Source: an uncultured Actinomycetes bacterium (GTDB taxonomy: Bacteria > Actinomycetota > Thermoleophilia > Miltoncostaeales > Miltoncostaeaceae). From it: a stretch of 64,000 nucleotides of DNA. The position numbers and the translations under genes are program-made. A model generated the notes under the pieces. That model had not been told where the DNA came from. It worked only from the letters and a program-made list of their open reading frames with translations, and did not search any database. The DNA lies in the NCBI GenBank assembly GCA_903896045.1, contig CAITWD010000018.1, positions 62,001-126,000 of the forward strand, written 5' to 3'. Every line of letters starts with the position of its first letter. Position 1 is the stretch's first letter. Shown here piece after piece: positions 10,200-19,692 of the stretch.

Positions 10200-10948
10200 T
10201 GGCGGATCCTGAGCTTGTTGTCGTGCCGGTCGATGGTCCGGCGGGAGCGGTGTTTACGACACGCATCGGCGGCGTGAGCATCGGTCCGTATGCCCAGATG
10301 AACCTTGGTGCCCACGTCGCTGACGATCCTGACTCGGTCCGCGCGAATCGTGGAGCGCTCTGTGCGCGTCTTGGGATTGATCCTGCCCGTGTCCAGCTTG
10401 GCAGCCAGGTCCATGGGGTACATATTGGTGCGGCGATCGATCCACTGCCAGAGAGCGCATTCCTCGCGCCCGACTCTGCGTGGCCCGATCGCGATGGCAT
10501 CTGGTCCCAGACCCCAGGTGTTGCCGTCGGCGTCTTCGGTGCCGATTGCCTTCCGGTGCTGTTGTGGCGACGTGACCGCCCCAAGGTCGCCGCGGTGCAT
10601 GTCGGCTGGAAGGGCCTTATCGGCGGTATTCTTGAGGCAGCAGTCGCGATCCTCGACGCGCCGGGTCGTACCGGTGTGGCAATCGGCCCGGGGATCGGCC
10701 CCTGTTGTTATGAGGTGGGCGATGAGCTGCAGGATCAGTTCTCGCGCCGCTTCGGTGACCACGTCATTGCGGGCCGCGCAGTCAACCTTGCCGCAGCGGC
10801 GCAGTCTGCGCTGCGCACGGTGGGGATCCCCGAGGATGCGATCTGGGCACTGGAGACCTGTACGTCATGCGATGTACATCGTTGGTTTAGCTATCGACGC
10901 GATGGTGCGCCCACGGGGCGCCAAATGGGGCTTATCTGGCCCGTGTAG
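10199..10948 (+). CDS. pgeF: Peptidoglycan editing factor / multicopper polyphenol oxidase family (YfiH/PgeF)
   Basis: QVHG, ADCLPVLLW, VHVGWKGLIGGIL, GPCCYEVGDE. Confidence 0.88.
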   Translation: MADPELVVVPVDGPAGAVFTTRIGGVSIGPYAQMNLGAHVADDPDSVRANRGALCARLGIDPARVQLGSQVHGVHIGAAIDPLPESAFLAPDSAWPDRDGIWSQTPGVAVGVFGADCLPVLLWRRDRPKVAAVHVGWKGLIGGILEAAVAILDAPGRTGVAIGPGIGPCCYEVGDELQDQFSRRFGDHVIAGRAVNLAAAAQSALRTVGIPEDAIWALETCTSCDVHRWFSYRRDGAPTGRQMGLIWPV

Positions 10949-11102
10949 GCACATTTCTCTGGTCTTCGGTCTGAGAAGGTTCTCGCGCACCCAAAAAATC
11001 GATGCATGTGACGGGTGTTGTTACATTCTTTGCACACACGAAAGGATCGTGTGAGGTGCCGAATCCGGCGCAAACGTGAGTTGTGATCAGTCAGGGGTGG
11101 GG

Positions 11103-12338
11103 ATGCGATTGAGTTCTCGCAGGTTAGCTGGGGGCGCGATTGCCGGCTGCGCCGCAGTCGTTGCTGTCGGCGCTGGTGCGGTGTTGGCATCTGGTGCCAC
11201 GCAGGCCCACGTCGTCAAGATTGGTCTTGAGGCCCCGCTGACGGGCGACAATGGCCTTTTGGGACAGGGAATGCTGCATGGCGCGCAACTTGCGGCGCAA
11301 CGCATCAACGCCAATGGCGGCATCATTGGACCGAACGGGAAGCCGGGCTACCGCATTCAGATCGTGCCAATCAATGACACGGCAAGCTCCGGACCAAATG
11401 TCGGGCAGGCCGATAAGGCAACTGGTATTGCACATGCGAAAGCGGCGATTGCCCAGGGCATCAAGTTTGTCGTCGGGCCGTACAACTCAGGCGTTGGTGT
11501 CGGTACCCTGCCGATCTACCTGCAGCACGGCATTTTCCCTGTGCGCTTGACCTCGCGGAATGCCACAAGTGGGCTCGGCGCGACCTTGCAGCCAATGACC
11601 TACCAAATCGCTCCCGTGACAACGAAGGCGCTCACGACATGGCTGCACTCCAAGAGTGTTGCGGTCATCTATGACGCCACCGACCCGGCGGGCTATCCGA
11701 TCGCCGAGAAGAACGCTGTGATTGCGGGGCTGACCGCCAAGCATGTCGCGACAACACAATTCCCGATCAACACACAAACCGGCAATAAGACAACCTATGG
11801 GGCAGCTGTTGCCGCAGCCGAGGCAACGCATCCATCGTCGATCTTCGTGGTGACCTACACGCCAGAGGCAGCGATCATTGCCAAGGCCATCACCAGCAGC
11901 AGGACCTCATCAAAGTGCTTGCTTGATTTCAGTGCCTATGGCATTGACTACATCGCCAAGGCCGGGCTGCACGCAGCTGCCAAGTGCCCCGTCGTCGGTG
12001 TGCCAAGTCCAGAAGTATTTGCCGGTGCAGCCCCGTATGTCTCGGCCTACCGTGCAGCATTCCATGCTGCCCCGGGTGTCTGGTCCCCATACACCTATGA
12101 CTCGGTGGGATTGCTCGCGTACATGGTGAACCACTACGGCAAGCACGCCTACTACGTGGCCTATCTCAACAAGGCCCTTCCAACTGTGACCCGCTTCTCC
12201 GGTTGGACAAATAAGGTGAAGATCGCCCCGAAGACTCTCGATCGATCCCCTGCAACGCTTGTGGTCAATTCGCCCGCATCGCGGACATCCTTTGTGGTGA
12301 ACCCCGCATGGGCAAAAGCAGTCGGGTACGGCGGATAA
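11103..12338 (+). CDS. Branched-chain amino-acid-type ABC transporter substrate-binding protein
   Basis: Signal peptide followed by KIGLEAPLTGDNGLLGQGMLHGAQLAAQRINANGGI; no permease/ATPase genes adjacent. Confidence 0.85.
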   Translation: MRLSSRRLAGGAIAGCAAVVAVGAGAVLASGATQAHVVKIGLEAPLTGDNGLLGQGMLHGAQLAAQRINANGGIIGPNGKPGYRIQIVPINDTASSGPNVGQADKATGIAHAKAAIAQGIKFVVGPYNSGVGVGTLPIYLQHGIFPVRLTSRNATSGLGATLQPMTYQIAPVTTKALTTWLHSKSVAVIYDATDPAGYPIAEKNAVIAGLTAKHVATTQFPINTQTGNKTTYGAAVAAAEATHPSSIFVVTYTPEAAIIAKAITSSRTSSKCLLDFSAYGIDYIAKAGLHAAAKCPVVGVPSPEVFAGAAPYVSAYRAAFHAAPGVWSPYTYDSVGLLAYMVNHYGKHAYYVAYLNKALPTVTRFSGWTNKVKIAPKTLDRSPATLVVNSPASRTSFVVNPAWAKAVGYGG

Positions 12339-12351
12339 CTGATGAACCTCG

Positions 12352-12385
12352 TGGTCGGGCGATCGCTCAATCGATCGCCCGACCA
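12352..12385 (+). terminator. Strong hairpin after the LivK-like gene
   Basis: TGGTCGGGCGATCG-CTCAAT-CGATCGCCCGACCA, perfect 14-bp stem. Confidence 0.7.
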
Positions 12386-12439
12386 TTGGTGTTCGGTTCG
12401 ACGGCATGTGATGTCGCCGAGATCTGCAAGCATTGCGGG

Positions 12440-13150
12440 GTGAGCGATTCCCTTTCTCTCGACACGGACGCCCTCCGGGACGCAGTCACATCAACGACTG
12501 CCGAGATTGCCGCAGCCGCGGTGCGCTCTGGCCGGGGTCCAGACGCTGTCGAGTTGCTGGTGGCGGGGAAGTATGTGTCACCGGCAGAGGCCGCGCTGTT
12601 CCCGGACGCGGGAATCCATCTGATTGGCGAAAACCGCCTTCAGCAGCTCCAAGAAAAGCAGGACCTTTTGGGGCAGGCGTTGACGTTTGACTTCATCGGG
12701 CATCTCCAGCGCCGCAAGGTCCGCGAGGTGCTTGGCAGGGTTCGGCTCATCCATAGTGTTGATTCAGTTGCACTCGCGACAGAAATCGCGGCACGGGCGG
12801 AAGGTCCCACGCGGGTGCTTGTCGAAGTCAACGCCGATGAGGAACCCAGTAAATCCGGAATTTTTCCGTCACAGGTTGACGCGTTCGTCGCACAGATCTC
12901 CGATTTGGAGCACATCGTGATCGGCGGGCTCATGGCAATGCCGGCGTCCACTGCGGATCCAGAAGGAAGTCGGGCAGCTTTTTCACGCGTGCGCGAATTG
13001 GGCGAACGACTTGCAGTTGCGTGGGATGGACGTCACGATTTTCGTGACTTCTCAATGGGAACCAGTCAGGATTACGTGGTTGCAGTCGAAGAGGGTGCAA
13101 CCATCGTGCGTCTCGGGCGTGGACTAATCGAGCGGGGAAAGGTCGAATAG
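12440..13150 (+). CDS. YggS family pyridoxal phosphate homeostasis protein
   Basis: LVAGKYVSPAEA, LIGENRLQQLQEK, FIGHLQRRKV, FSMGTSQDYVVAVEEGATIVRLGRGL. Confidence 0.9.
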   Translation: MSDSLSLDTDALRDAVTSTTAEIAAAAVRSGRGPDAVELLVAGKYVSPAEAALFPDAGIHLIGENRLQQLQEKQDLLGQALTFDFIGHLQRRKVREVLGRVRLIHSVDSVALATEIAARAEGPTRVLVEVNADEEPSKSGIFPSQVDAFVAQISDLEHIVIGGLMAMPASTADPEGSRAAFSRVRELGERLAVAWDGRHDFRDFSMGTSQDYVVAVEEGATIVRLGRGLIERGKVE

Positions 13151-13719
13151 TGGCAATCGGCGATATGTGGCACAAGACACTCGTGTATTTCGGCATGGCC
13201 GATGGCCACGACGATTTTCATGATGATGAATACGAAGACGTCGAACCCACCCGGACCTCGTCGTCCTCTCGTAGTACCTACGCCGAGGAGGACCTCGAAC
13301 GTAGCTACCGTGATCGTCCGAATGTGCGACGCCTCTCGACGCGTCGGCGTGATGACTTTGATGACATCTACTCAGACTCTGGCTCATCGCGCTCAGCTGC
13401 GCGCCACACGGTCGTGCGTGCGGTCGAACCACGCTCCTCGCGCTCGGAGGTGCACCTGATCATGCCGAAGAACTTCAATGACGCCCAGCAGATTGCCGAC
13501 AAGTTCAAGGCAAGCGTGCCGGTGATATTAAACCTCCAGGCGGCAGAAACCGATCTCTCAAAGCGATTGATCGATTTTGCAAGTGGTCTGACCTACGCTC
13601 TTGACGGGGGCATGCAGCGCGTCGCCGACAAGGTCTTCATGCTGACGCCGCGCAATGTGGAGTTGTCTGCCGAAGAGCGTGCGCGCCTTCTTGAGAAGGG
13701 CTTTTTCAACCAGTATTGA
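13150..13719 (+). CDS. sepF: Cell division protein SepF
   Basis: Charged linker then PKNFNDAQQIADKFKASVPVILNLQ...RLIDFASGLTYALDGGMQRVADKVFMLTP. Confidence 0.94.
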   Translation: MAIGDMWHKTLVYFGMADGHDDFHDDEYEDVEPTRTSSSSRSTYAEEDLERSYRDRPNVRRLSTRRRDDFDDIYSDSGSSRSAARHTVVRAVEPRSSRSEVHLIMPKNFNDAQQIADKFKASVPVILNLQAAETDLSKRLIDFASGLTYALDGGMQRVADKVFMLTPRNVELSAEERARLLEKGFFNQY

Positions 13720-14531
13720 GCACGACCTCTGATCCGCAGCAGGTGTGGCCCACCTCGATCGGCCTGGTTGGCGCGGGGGCGATGGGTCGCGCCATGTTGG
13801 CGGGATTGGTACGCGCCCGTCCAGATCTTGGGTCTGCGTGTGTGATCGCCGATCAAATTCCTGCGGCAGCAGCTGCCTGCGCCGACGAGATCGGTGGGTC
13901 GGTTGGGCAAATTTCCGACGCCGCCGCCTGTGAACTTGTGGTGTGTGCGGTCAAGCCCAAGGATGCCGAGGCCGCATTGACGGCGATTGCTGGTCATGTG
14001 GGCCCGAAAACGGTGGTGATCTCTGTTATCGCAGGATGGGATCTTGCGCGTCTCGCTGCCGCTGCACCCGGCGTGTGTTTCGTGCGCACGATGCCAAATC
14101 TTGCCGTGCGTCATGGCGCCGGCGTGATTGCGGTTGCCGATGACGGGGGCGCGGCCATGGCCGACAATGTCGCGGTCACGATCCTGGAGGGGCTCGGCGA
14201 GGTCGTGGTGCTTGCGGAATCGCTCTTTCCGGCTGCAACCGCACTTGCCGGGAGCGGCCCTGGGCTGCTTGCACTGATCGTCGAGGCGTTTGAAGAGGGC
14301 GCGGTGGCGAGCGGATTGTCACGCGATCAGGCGCGCGCGATGGCGCGCGGTGTGGTTGCCGGAACTGCGGCGCTCTTGAGCGATGATCCAGATCCTGCCG
14401 AGTTGCGCCAGCGCGTGAGCTCTCCTGCGGGTACGACGATCGCCGGACTGCTCGTGCTCGAGCGCGGTAGCGTGCGTGCGCATGTCGCGGATGCCATTGT
14501 CGCGGCCGCACAGCGCGCCGCGGAACTTTAG
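13716..14531 (+). CDS. proC: Pyrroline-5-carboxylate reductase
   Basis: VGAGAMGRAMLAGLV, CFVRTMPNLAVRHGAGV, LAGSGPGLLALIVEAFEEGAV, SSPAGTTIAGL. Confidence 0.93.
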   Translation: MSTTSDPQQVWPTSIGLVGAGAMGRAMLAGLVRARPDLGSACVIADQIPAAAAACADEIGGSVGQISDAAACELVVCAVKPKDAEAALTAIAGHVGPKTVVISVIAGWDLARLAAAAPGVCFVRTMPNLAVRHGAGVIAVADDGGAAMADNVAVTILEGLGEVVVLAESLFPAATALAGSGPGLLALIVEAFEEGAVASGLSRDQARAMARGVVAGTAALLSDDPDPAELRQRVSSPAGTTIAGLLVLERGSVRAHVADAIVAAAQRAAEL

Positions 14532-14541
14532 GCCTAGCCAG

Positions 14542-14814
14542 ATGAGTGCCGTTGCCGCGTATGTCGACGCCGTGTTTATGGTGTTTTTCCTGGTGCTTCT
14601 GATCCGGATTGCGCTGTCGTATTTCACCTTTGTGCCCTCCCGGCGAAGCACCCAGGCGGCGCGGGATTTCGTCGTGGATTCAACCGATTGGTATCTGCGC
14701 CCGTTTCGTCGAGTGATTCCGCCGCTGGGGATGTTTGATCTCTCGCCGATCGTTGCGTTTATCGTGCTGGGAATCGTGCAGCAGCTCGTGGTGTCGCTAC
14801 TGAATGGGTTCTAA
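14542..14814 (+). CDS. YggT family membrane protein
   Basis: Short protein with two TM segments; DWYLRPFRRVIPPLGMFDLSPIVAFIVL. Confidence 0.85.
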   Translation: MSAVAAYVDAVFMVFFLVLLIRIALSYFTFVPSRRSTQAARDFVVDSTDWYLRPFRRVIPPLGMFDLSPIVAFIVLGIVQQLVVSLLNGF

Positions 14815-15133
14815 TTCGGTTCCTGAGTGGTTGCGGGTGCGCGAGGGTGGCGTGGTGATGAGTGTCAAAGCGGTGCCCCGTGCCAGGCGGACACAGGTCG
14901 TGGGCATGCAAGATGGTGCGGTACGCATTCAAATTGCCGCTGCGCCCCATAAGGGGCAGTCAAATGCGGCGCTGTGTGCATATCTTGCGGCATCGGCAGG
15001 GGTCCGTCCGAGTGCGGTGCGGGTCGGCCGTGGTTCATCAGGAGCGCGAAAGCTGGTAGAGATAGATGGCGCAAGCGACGCACTCATTGCGGCCCTAGTG
15101 CAATCGATCACCCCTCTGATTGAGGTTGCATGA
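14804..15133 (+). CDS. DUF167 (YggU) family protein
   Basis: KAVPRARRTQVVGMQDGAVRIQIAAAPHKGQSNAALCAYLA. Confidence 0.85.
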   Translation: MGSNSVPEWLRVREGGVVMSVKAVPRARRTQVVGMQDGAVRIQIAAAPHKGQSNAALCAYLAASAGVRPSAVRVGRGSSGARKLVEIDGASDALIAALVQSITPLIEVA

Positions 15134-15678
15134 CCCGTACTCGCGGTGCGCTCCATGCGCGTGATGTCGATATGGCCACCGAACGCCGACTCCGTCGCGA
15201 GTCGCGGGATCGGTGGGTGCGGCTGATTGTGGTTGCCGCGATCGCGTTGGTGCTCGATCAGATCATCAAAGCCATTATTCGGCATCAGTTGGCCGTCGGG
15301 GAGGGGTGGTCGATTACCGCGCATGTCGCAATCACCCGCGTGACCAATCACGGCATCGCATTTGGAATGTTTCCTGGCCAGCAGGCCATCATTGGTGTGA
15401 TTACGGTGTTGGCGTTGTGTGGGATTGCGATTGCGCTGTCGCGCTTGGTGCGACGCAATGCGATTGCGGGAATTGGGGCCGGGCTGCTTGTTGGTGGAAG
15501 TCTGGGCAATTTGATCGATCGCCTCGTGCACGGTGGCGTCACCGATTACATTGATTTCTCGTTTTGGCCGACCTTCAACATCGCGGATTGCTGCATCACG
15601 ATTGGCGCGGCGATGATTGTGCTGGGGTTGCTGCAAGGAGATGGTCAAGAGGATCTCGCTGAGGGTGCCACGTCGTGA
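15130..15678 (+). CDS. lspA: Lipoprotein signal peptidase
   Basis: LDQIIKAIIR, NHGIAFGMF, GNLIDRLVHGGVTDYIDF, FNIADCCITIG. Confidence 0.93.
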   Translation: MTRTRGALHARDVDMATERRLRRESRDRWVRLIVVAAIALVLDQIIKAIIRHQLAVGEGWSITAHVAITRVTNHGIAFGMFPGQQAIIGVITVLALCGIAIALSRLVRRNAIAGIGAGLLVGGSLGNLIDRLVHGGVTDYIDFSFWPTFNIADCCITIGAAMIVLGLLQGDGQEDLAEGATS

Positions 15679-15706
15679 TCGGCGGTTCAGCCACCGATGT
15701 GCGTCG

Positions 15707-16651
15707 ATGAGCGATGCGCCAGACGCGCATGTTCGGCTTGTCGTGGAACCCGCGGCCGTTGGAGCTCGCATTGATGTCTTTCTGGGCGCCCGCGATGAGG
15801 TCGGAAGCCGAGCAGAAGCACAACGCTTGATTCTCGACGGACGCGTGCTGGTCGATGGCGCCGTCCCGCGCAAACGCGATGTGGTGACAGAAGGTGCCGT
15901 TATCGAGGTGCGCTTGCGTGCGGAGGAGACAAGCGAGCTGGTCCCCGACGCAAGCATCGCTTTTCGAGTTGCCTATGAGGACCCGCATCTGCTTGTCGTC
16001 GATAAGCCTGCCGGGTTGGTCGTGCATCCTGCGCGCGGTCATGCGACCGGCACCCTGGTGCATGGCTTGCTTGGGCTCGCCGCCGCGGGCGGGGACGACC
16101 CGACGCGGCCGGGCATCGTGCATCGACTTGATCGCGATACCAGCGGATTGATGGTTGTCGCACGATCCGATACCGCGCATCGCCGTTTGCAGCAGATGTT
16201 GCGCGACCGGGATATCGACCGCAGATATTTGGTGCTGGTCCATGGCGAGCCACCGCCTGCATTCAGCATTGACCGGCCGATCGCCCGGCATGCGCGCGAT
16301 CGCCTGCGCATGGCAGTTGTCAATACCGGGACCGGACGCGAGGCAATCACCCATCTTCGGGTCATTGAACGATTTACTGGCGTGGCCTTGTGTGAGGCGC
16401 GTCTTGAGACCGGGCGTACCCACCAGATTCGCGTCCACCTCGAATCGGCGGGTTTTCCCGTCGTCGGTGATCCGGTCTATGGCCGCCGCGCCGATCGACG
16501 AGGGCTTGATCGGCAGTTTTTGCATGCCTACAAGCTCTCCTTTACGCACCCTATTGCAGGGTGTGAACCGGTCGCATGCGAGAGCCCGTTGCCGCATGAG
16601 CTGGAATTGAGTCTCAACCGCGAACGTGCACGGGTCCCGCGGCGCGCATAA
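15707..16651 (+). CDS. rluD: RluD family 23S rRNA pseudouridine synthase
   Basis: S4-like N-terminus; VVDKPAGLVVHPARGH, RPGIVHRLDRDTSGLMVVARSD, ETGRTHQIRVHLESAGFPVVGDPVYG. Confidence 0.92.
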   Translation: MSDAPDAHVRLVVEPAAVGARIDVFLGARDEVGSRAEAQRLILDGRVLVDGAVPRKRDVVTEGAVIEVRLRAEETSELVPDASIAFRVAYEDPHLLVVDKPAGLVVHPARGHATGTLVHGLLGLAAAGGDDPTRPGIVHRLDRDTSGLMVVARSDTAHRRLQQMLRDRDIDRRYLVLVHGEPPPAFSIDRPIARHARDRLRMAVVNTGTGREAITHLRVIERFTGVALCEARLETGRTHQIRVHLESAGFPVVGDPVYGRRADRRGLDRQFLHAYKLSFTHPIAGCEPVACESPLPHELELSLNRERARVPRRA

Positions 16652-16742
16652 ATCTCCCGCAGGCGGCCCATACGCGCTAAGATCCCGCGCTGAAGGTTTC
16701 TCGTACTCCATCTACCCGTCGCGAGAACCCCCGGTGGTGGTG

Positions 16743-16786
16743 CCGTCAGTGCAGTCTGCACGCTCGGTCCATCGGGAACGTGACGG
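16743..16786 (+). promoter_or_regulatory. Structured leader upstream of rpsB (possible S2 autoregulatory leader)
   Basis: Outer pairing CCGTCA/TGACGG encloses perfect hairpin GTGCAG-T-CTGCAC (16749-16761). Confidence 0.35.
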
Positions 16787-16820
16787 TCATCTATGAACAA
16801 CCATTATGTGAGGAGCTGTC

Positions 16821-17684
16821 GTGTCCAAGGTCACGATGAGGCAACTGCTGGAATCTGGCGTGCACTTTGGCCACCAGACCCGCCGCTGGAATCCCAAGAT
16901 GAAGCGTTACATCTTCGGTGAGCGCGGGGGGATTTACATCATTGACCTCCAGCAGACGATTACGTTGCTGGAGCGCTCGCAGGACATCTGCCGGGCAATT
17001 GCGGAGCGTGGCGGTACCGTCATGTTCGTCGGCACCAAGAAGCAGACCTCAGACGCGGTGCGCGCACAGGCATTGCGTTGCGGTATGCCGTTCGTCTCGC
17101 ACCGTTGGCTCGGTGGTCTGTTGACCAACTGGGGCACGATGGCCTTGCGGGTCAAGCAACTGCACCAATTGCGTGTGCAACAGCGTGAGGGCCAGCTTGA
17201 GCTGCTCCCGACCCGTGAGCGTCTGACCAAGACCGCGGAGCTCGTCAAGCTCGAAACGAACCTGGGTGGAGTTGCAGAGATGCAGCGCCGTCCGGATGCC
17301 ATCGTGATCGTGGACTTGAAAAAGGAAATGATCGCTGTCGCGGAAGCCAACCGCTTGGGTATTCCGATCATCGGTCTCGTGGACACCAACTGTGATCCTG
17401 ATGAGGCGACCTATGTGATTCCCGGCAACGATGATGCGATTCGTTCGTGCAACCTGATTTTGGGTGCACTTGCTGACGCGATCTTGGAGGGGAAGGGCCT
17501 CGACCCATCGACGGTCGGTCTGCCCGCATCAGCGACACAGGGCGAGGCGCCCGCTGTTGCAGCCGTTGAGGCTCCTGCCGCAGTCGCAGAAGCTCCTGCC
17601 GTTGAGGCTCCTGCCGCAGTCGCAGAAGCTCCTGCCGCGGACGCTCCCGCCACTGAAGAGACTGCTGCGCCTGCCGCAGAGTGA
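16821..17684 (+). CDS. rpsB: 30S ribosomal protein S2 with Ala/Glu/Pro-rich C-terminal tail
   Basis: [46 protein letters not shown]. Confidence 0.98.
   Translation: MSKVTMRQLLESGVHFGHQTRRWNPKMKRYIFGERGGIYIIDLQQTITLLERSQDICRAIAERGGTVMFVGTKKQTSDAVRAQALRCGMPFVSHRWLGGLLTNWGTMALRVKQLHQLRVQQREGQLELLPTRERLTKTAELVKLETNLGGVAEMQRRPDAIVIVDLKKEMIAVAEANRLGIPIIGLVDTNCDPDEATYVIPGNDDAIRSCNLILGALADAILEGKGLDPSTVGLPASATQGEAPAVAAVEAPAAVAEAPAVEAPAAVAEAPAADAPATEETAAPAAE
17565..17636 (+). repeat. Perfect 36-bp tandem repeat x2 in the rpsB tail
   Basis: (GTTGAGGCTCCTGCCGCAGTCGCAGAAGCTCCTGCC)x2, encoding ([12 protein letters not shown])x2. Confidence 0.95.
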
Positions 17685-17725
17685 TCGCTGTCGTCTGACC
17701 GGATTCGATTCAAGGAGCACACCAA

Positions 17726-18334
17726 TTGAGCACCGCCATTACCGCGCAGCAGGTGAAGGATCTTCGTGAGAAGACCGGCGTAGGCATGATGGATTGCAAG
17801 AAGGCGCTTGAGGAGACCGCGGGCGATGTTGAGGCCGCGGTCACCTTGTTGCGCAAGAAGGGTGTCGCCGCCGCTGAAAAGCGGGCGGGACGCGCCGCAA
17901 ACGAGGGCATTTGTGACAGCTACATCCACCAGAGCGGCCGCGTTGGCGTGCTCGTCGAAGTCAACTGTGAGACCGACTTCGTTGCGCGCAGTGAGCCATT
18001 CACGGCCTTCGTGCACGACATTGCGATTCAAATCGCTGCAATGAACCCGCTGTTTGTCTCGTCCGAAGAGGTCCCCGAGGCGTGGCTTGCAAACGAGCGT
18101 GACATCGCCGCAGATCAGTCCAAGGACATTCCTGAGCAGGCGCGCGAGCGGGCCGTCGAGGGTCGTATTTCCAAGCGGCTCAAGGAGATCTGCCTTCTCG
18201 ATCAGGAATTCGTTCGTGATCTTGGCGAGAAGAAGCAGCCGACGATCGATGAGCTGCGCGCACGCCTCTCTGCTGAAGTCGGTGAGAACATCACCATCCG
18301 TCGATTTGTTCGATTTGAGCTCGGTGGACAGTAA
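17726..18334 (+). CDS. tsf: Elongation factor Ts
   Basis: [42 protein letters not shown]. Confidence 0.97.
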   Translation: MSTAITAQQVKDLREKTGVGMMDCKKALEETAGDVEAAVTLLRKKGVAAAEKRAGRAANEGICDSYIHQSGRVGVLVEVNCETDFVARSEPFTAFVHDIAIQIAAMNPLFVSSEEVPEAWLANERDIAADQSKDIPEQARERAVEGRISKRLKEICLLDQEFVRDLGEKKQPTIDELRARLSAEVGENITIRRFVRFELGGQ

Positions 18335-19091
18335 GCAACACCCGCAGCACTCTGGCACTGAGGCTGGCGCGCCAGCCTCAGTGTTTGGGCGCATCGTCCT
18401 GAAGTTGTCGGGCGAGGCCCTGATGGGGACCAATGACTACGGCATTGACCCCGATCGGGTCACCGCGGTCGCGCGGCAGGTGCGCGAAGCGACCGATATG
18501 GGCGTCGAAGTTGCAATTGTGGTCGGCGCGGGCAACATCTTCCGTGGCGTCAGCGGCACCGCTGCCGGTATGGATCGATCGACCGCCGACTATATGGGCA
18601 TGATCGCCACGATGCTCAATGCACTCGCGATCCAGGATGCGCTTGAAAAGGTGGGATTGGTCACCCGCGTGCAGTCGGCAATTGCCATGCAAGAGGTGGC
18701 AGAGCCCTACATTCGCAGGCGGGCCATGCGCCACCTGGAAAAGAAGCGCGTGGTGATTTTTGCCGGCGGGACGGGAAACCCGTTCTTTACGACCGACACG
18801 ACGGCGGCACTTCGTGCGCTGGAAATCGGCGCCGAATGCATTTTGATGGCCAAAAACAATGTCGAAGGTGTCCTCGATGCGGATCCCCGCGTGGTGCCGA
18901 CCGCAACCTTGATTCCCAAGCTCAGCCACATGGAAGCGATTGAGCGGGGGCTGAAAGTGATGGACACCACTGCATTGACGCTGTGTATGGACAATCGCCT
19001 GCCGATTTTGGTCTTCAACATGGCCGACGAAGCAAACATTGGACGAATTTTGCGCGGTGACCATGTCGGAACCCGAGTGACGACGGACTAA
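18324..19091 (+). CDS. pyrH: Uridylate kinase
   Basis: [48 protein letters not shown]; start uncertain (GTG 18324 or GTG 18381). Confidence 0.95.
   Translation: MDSKQHPQHSGTEAGAPASVFGRIVLKLSGEALMGTNDYGIDPDRVTAVARQVREATDMGVEVAIVVGAGNIFRGVSGTAAGMDRSTADYMGMIATMLNALAIQDALEKVGLVTRVQSAIAMQEVAEPYIRRRAMRHLEKKRVVIFAGGTGNPFFTTDTTAALRALEIGAECILMAKNNVEGVLDADPRVVPTATLIPKLSHMEAIERGLKVMDTTALTLCMDNRLPILVFNMADEANIGRILRGDHVGTRVTTD
18356..18383. repeat. Perfect 28-bp palindrome at the tsf-pyrH junction
   Basis: CACTGAGGCTGGCG|CGCCAGCCTCAGTG followed by TTT. Confidence 0.9.
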
Positions 19092-19101
19092 GGAGCAACC
19101 C

Positions 19102-19656
19102 ATGAGAGAACGACTCGACGACGCAAAGCGACGTATGGAGGGTGCCACCAAGGCGTTCGTCAACGAGATTGGATCTGTGCGCACTGGGCGTGCATCCACC
19201 GCATTGCTCGACCGCATCACCGTTGATGCCTATGGGGTCAAAACCCCCATCAACCAGCTTGCCCAAATTTCCGCTCCCGAGGCACGGCTGTTGACCGTCT
19301 CGCCATACGACCGGGGATTGTTTGCCAGCATCGAGAAGGCGATTCAAGAATCCGATCTGGGATTGACCCCCAACAATGACGGTCAGGTCATTCGCATTGG
19401 GATCCCGCAGTTGTCGGAGGAGCGCCGCAAGGAGTTTGTGAAGCTCATCGGCAAGATGGCCGAAGAGGCCCGCGTTGCTGTACGGAATGTTCGCCGCGAT
19501 GTCCTCAATGAGATCAAGCGCGCGGAAAAAGACGGTGATGTCTCAAAGAATGACGTCAGCCGGGTGCAGGATGACGTCCAAAAGCTGACCGATGCAGAGA
19601 TCAAGCAGATCGACGAGCACCTGCGCCGCAAAGAAGCCGAGATTCTCGAGGTGTAA
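19102..19656 (+). CDS. frr: Ribosome recycling factor
   Basis: EIGSVRTGRASTALLDRITVDAYG, ISAPEARLLTVSPYD. Confidence 0.97.
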   Translation: MRERLDDAKRRMEGATKAFVNEIGSVRTGRASTALLDRITVDAYGVKTPINQLAQISAPEARLLTVSPYDRGLFASIEKAIQESDLGLTPNNDGQVIRIGIPQLSEERRKEFVKLIGKMAEEARVAVRNVRRDVLNEIKRAEKDGDVSKNDVSRVQDDVQKLTDAEIKQIDEHLRRKEAEILEV

Positions 19657-19692
19657 GGCAGCGCTCCCGTCGGGAGCCGCTGTGGCCAGACT

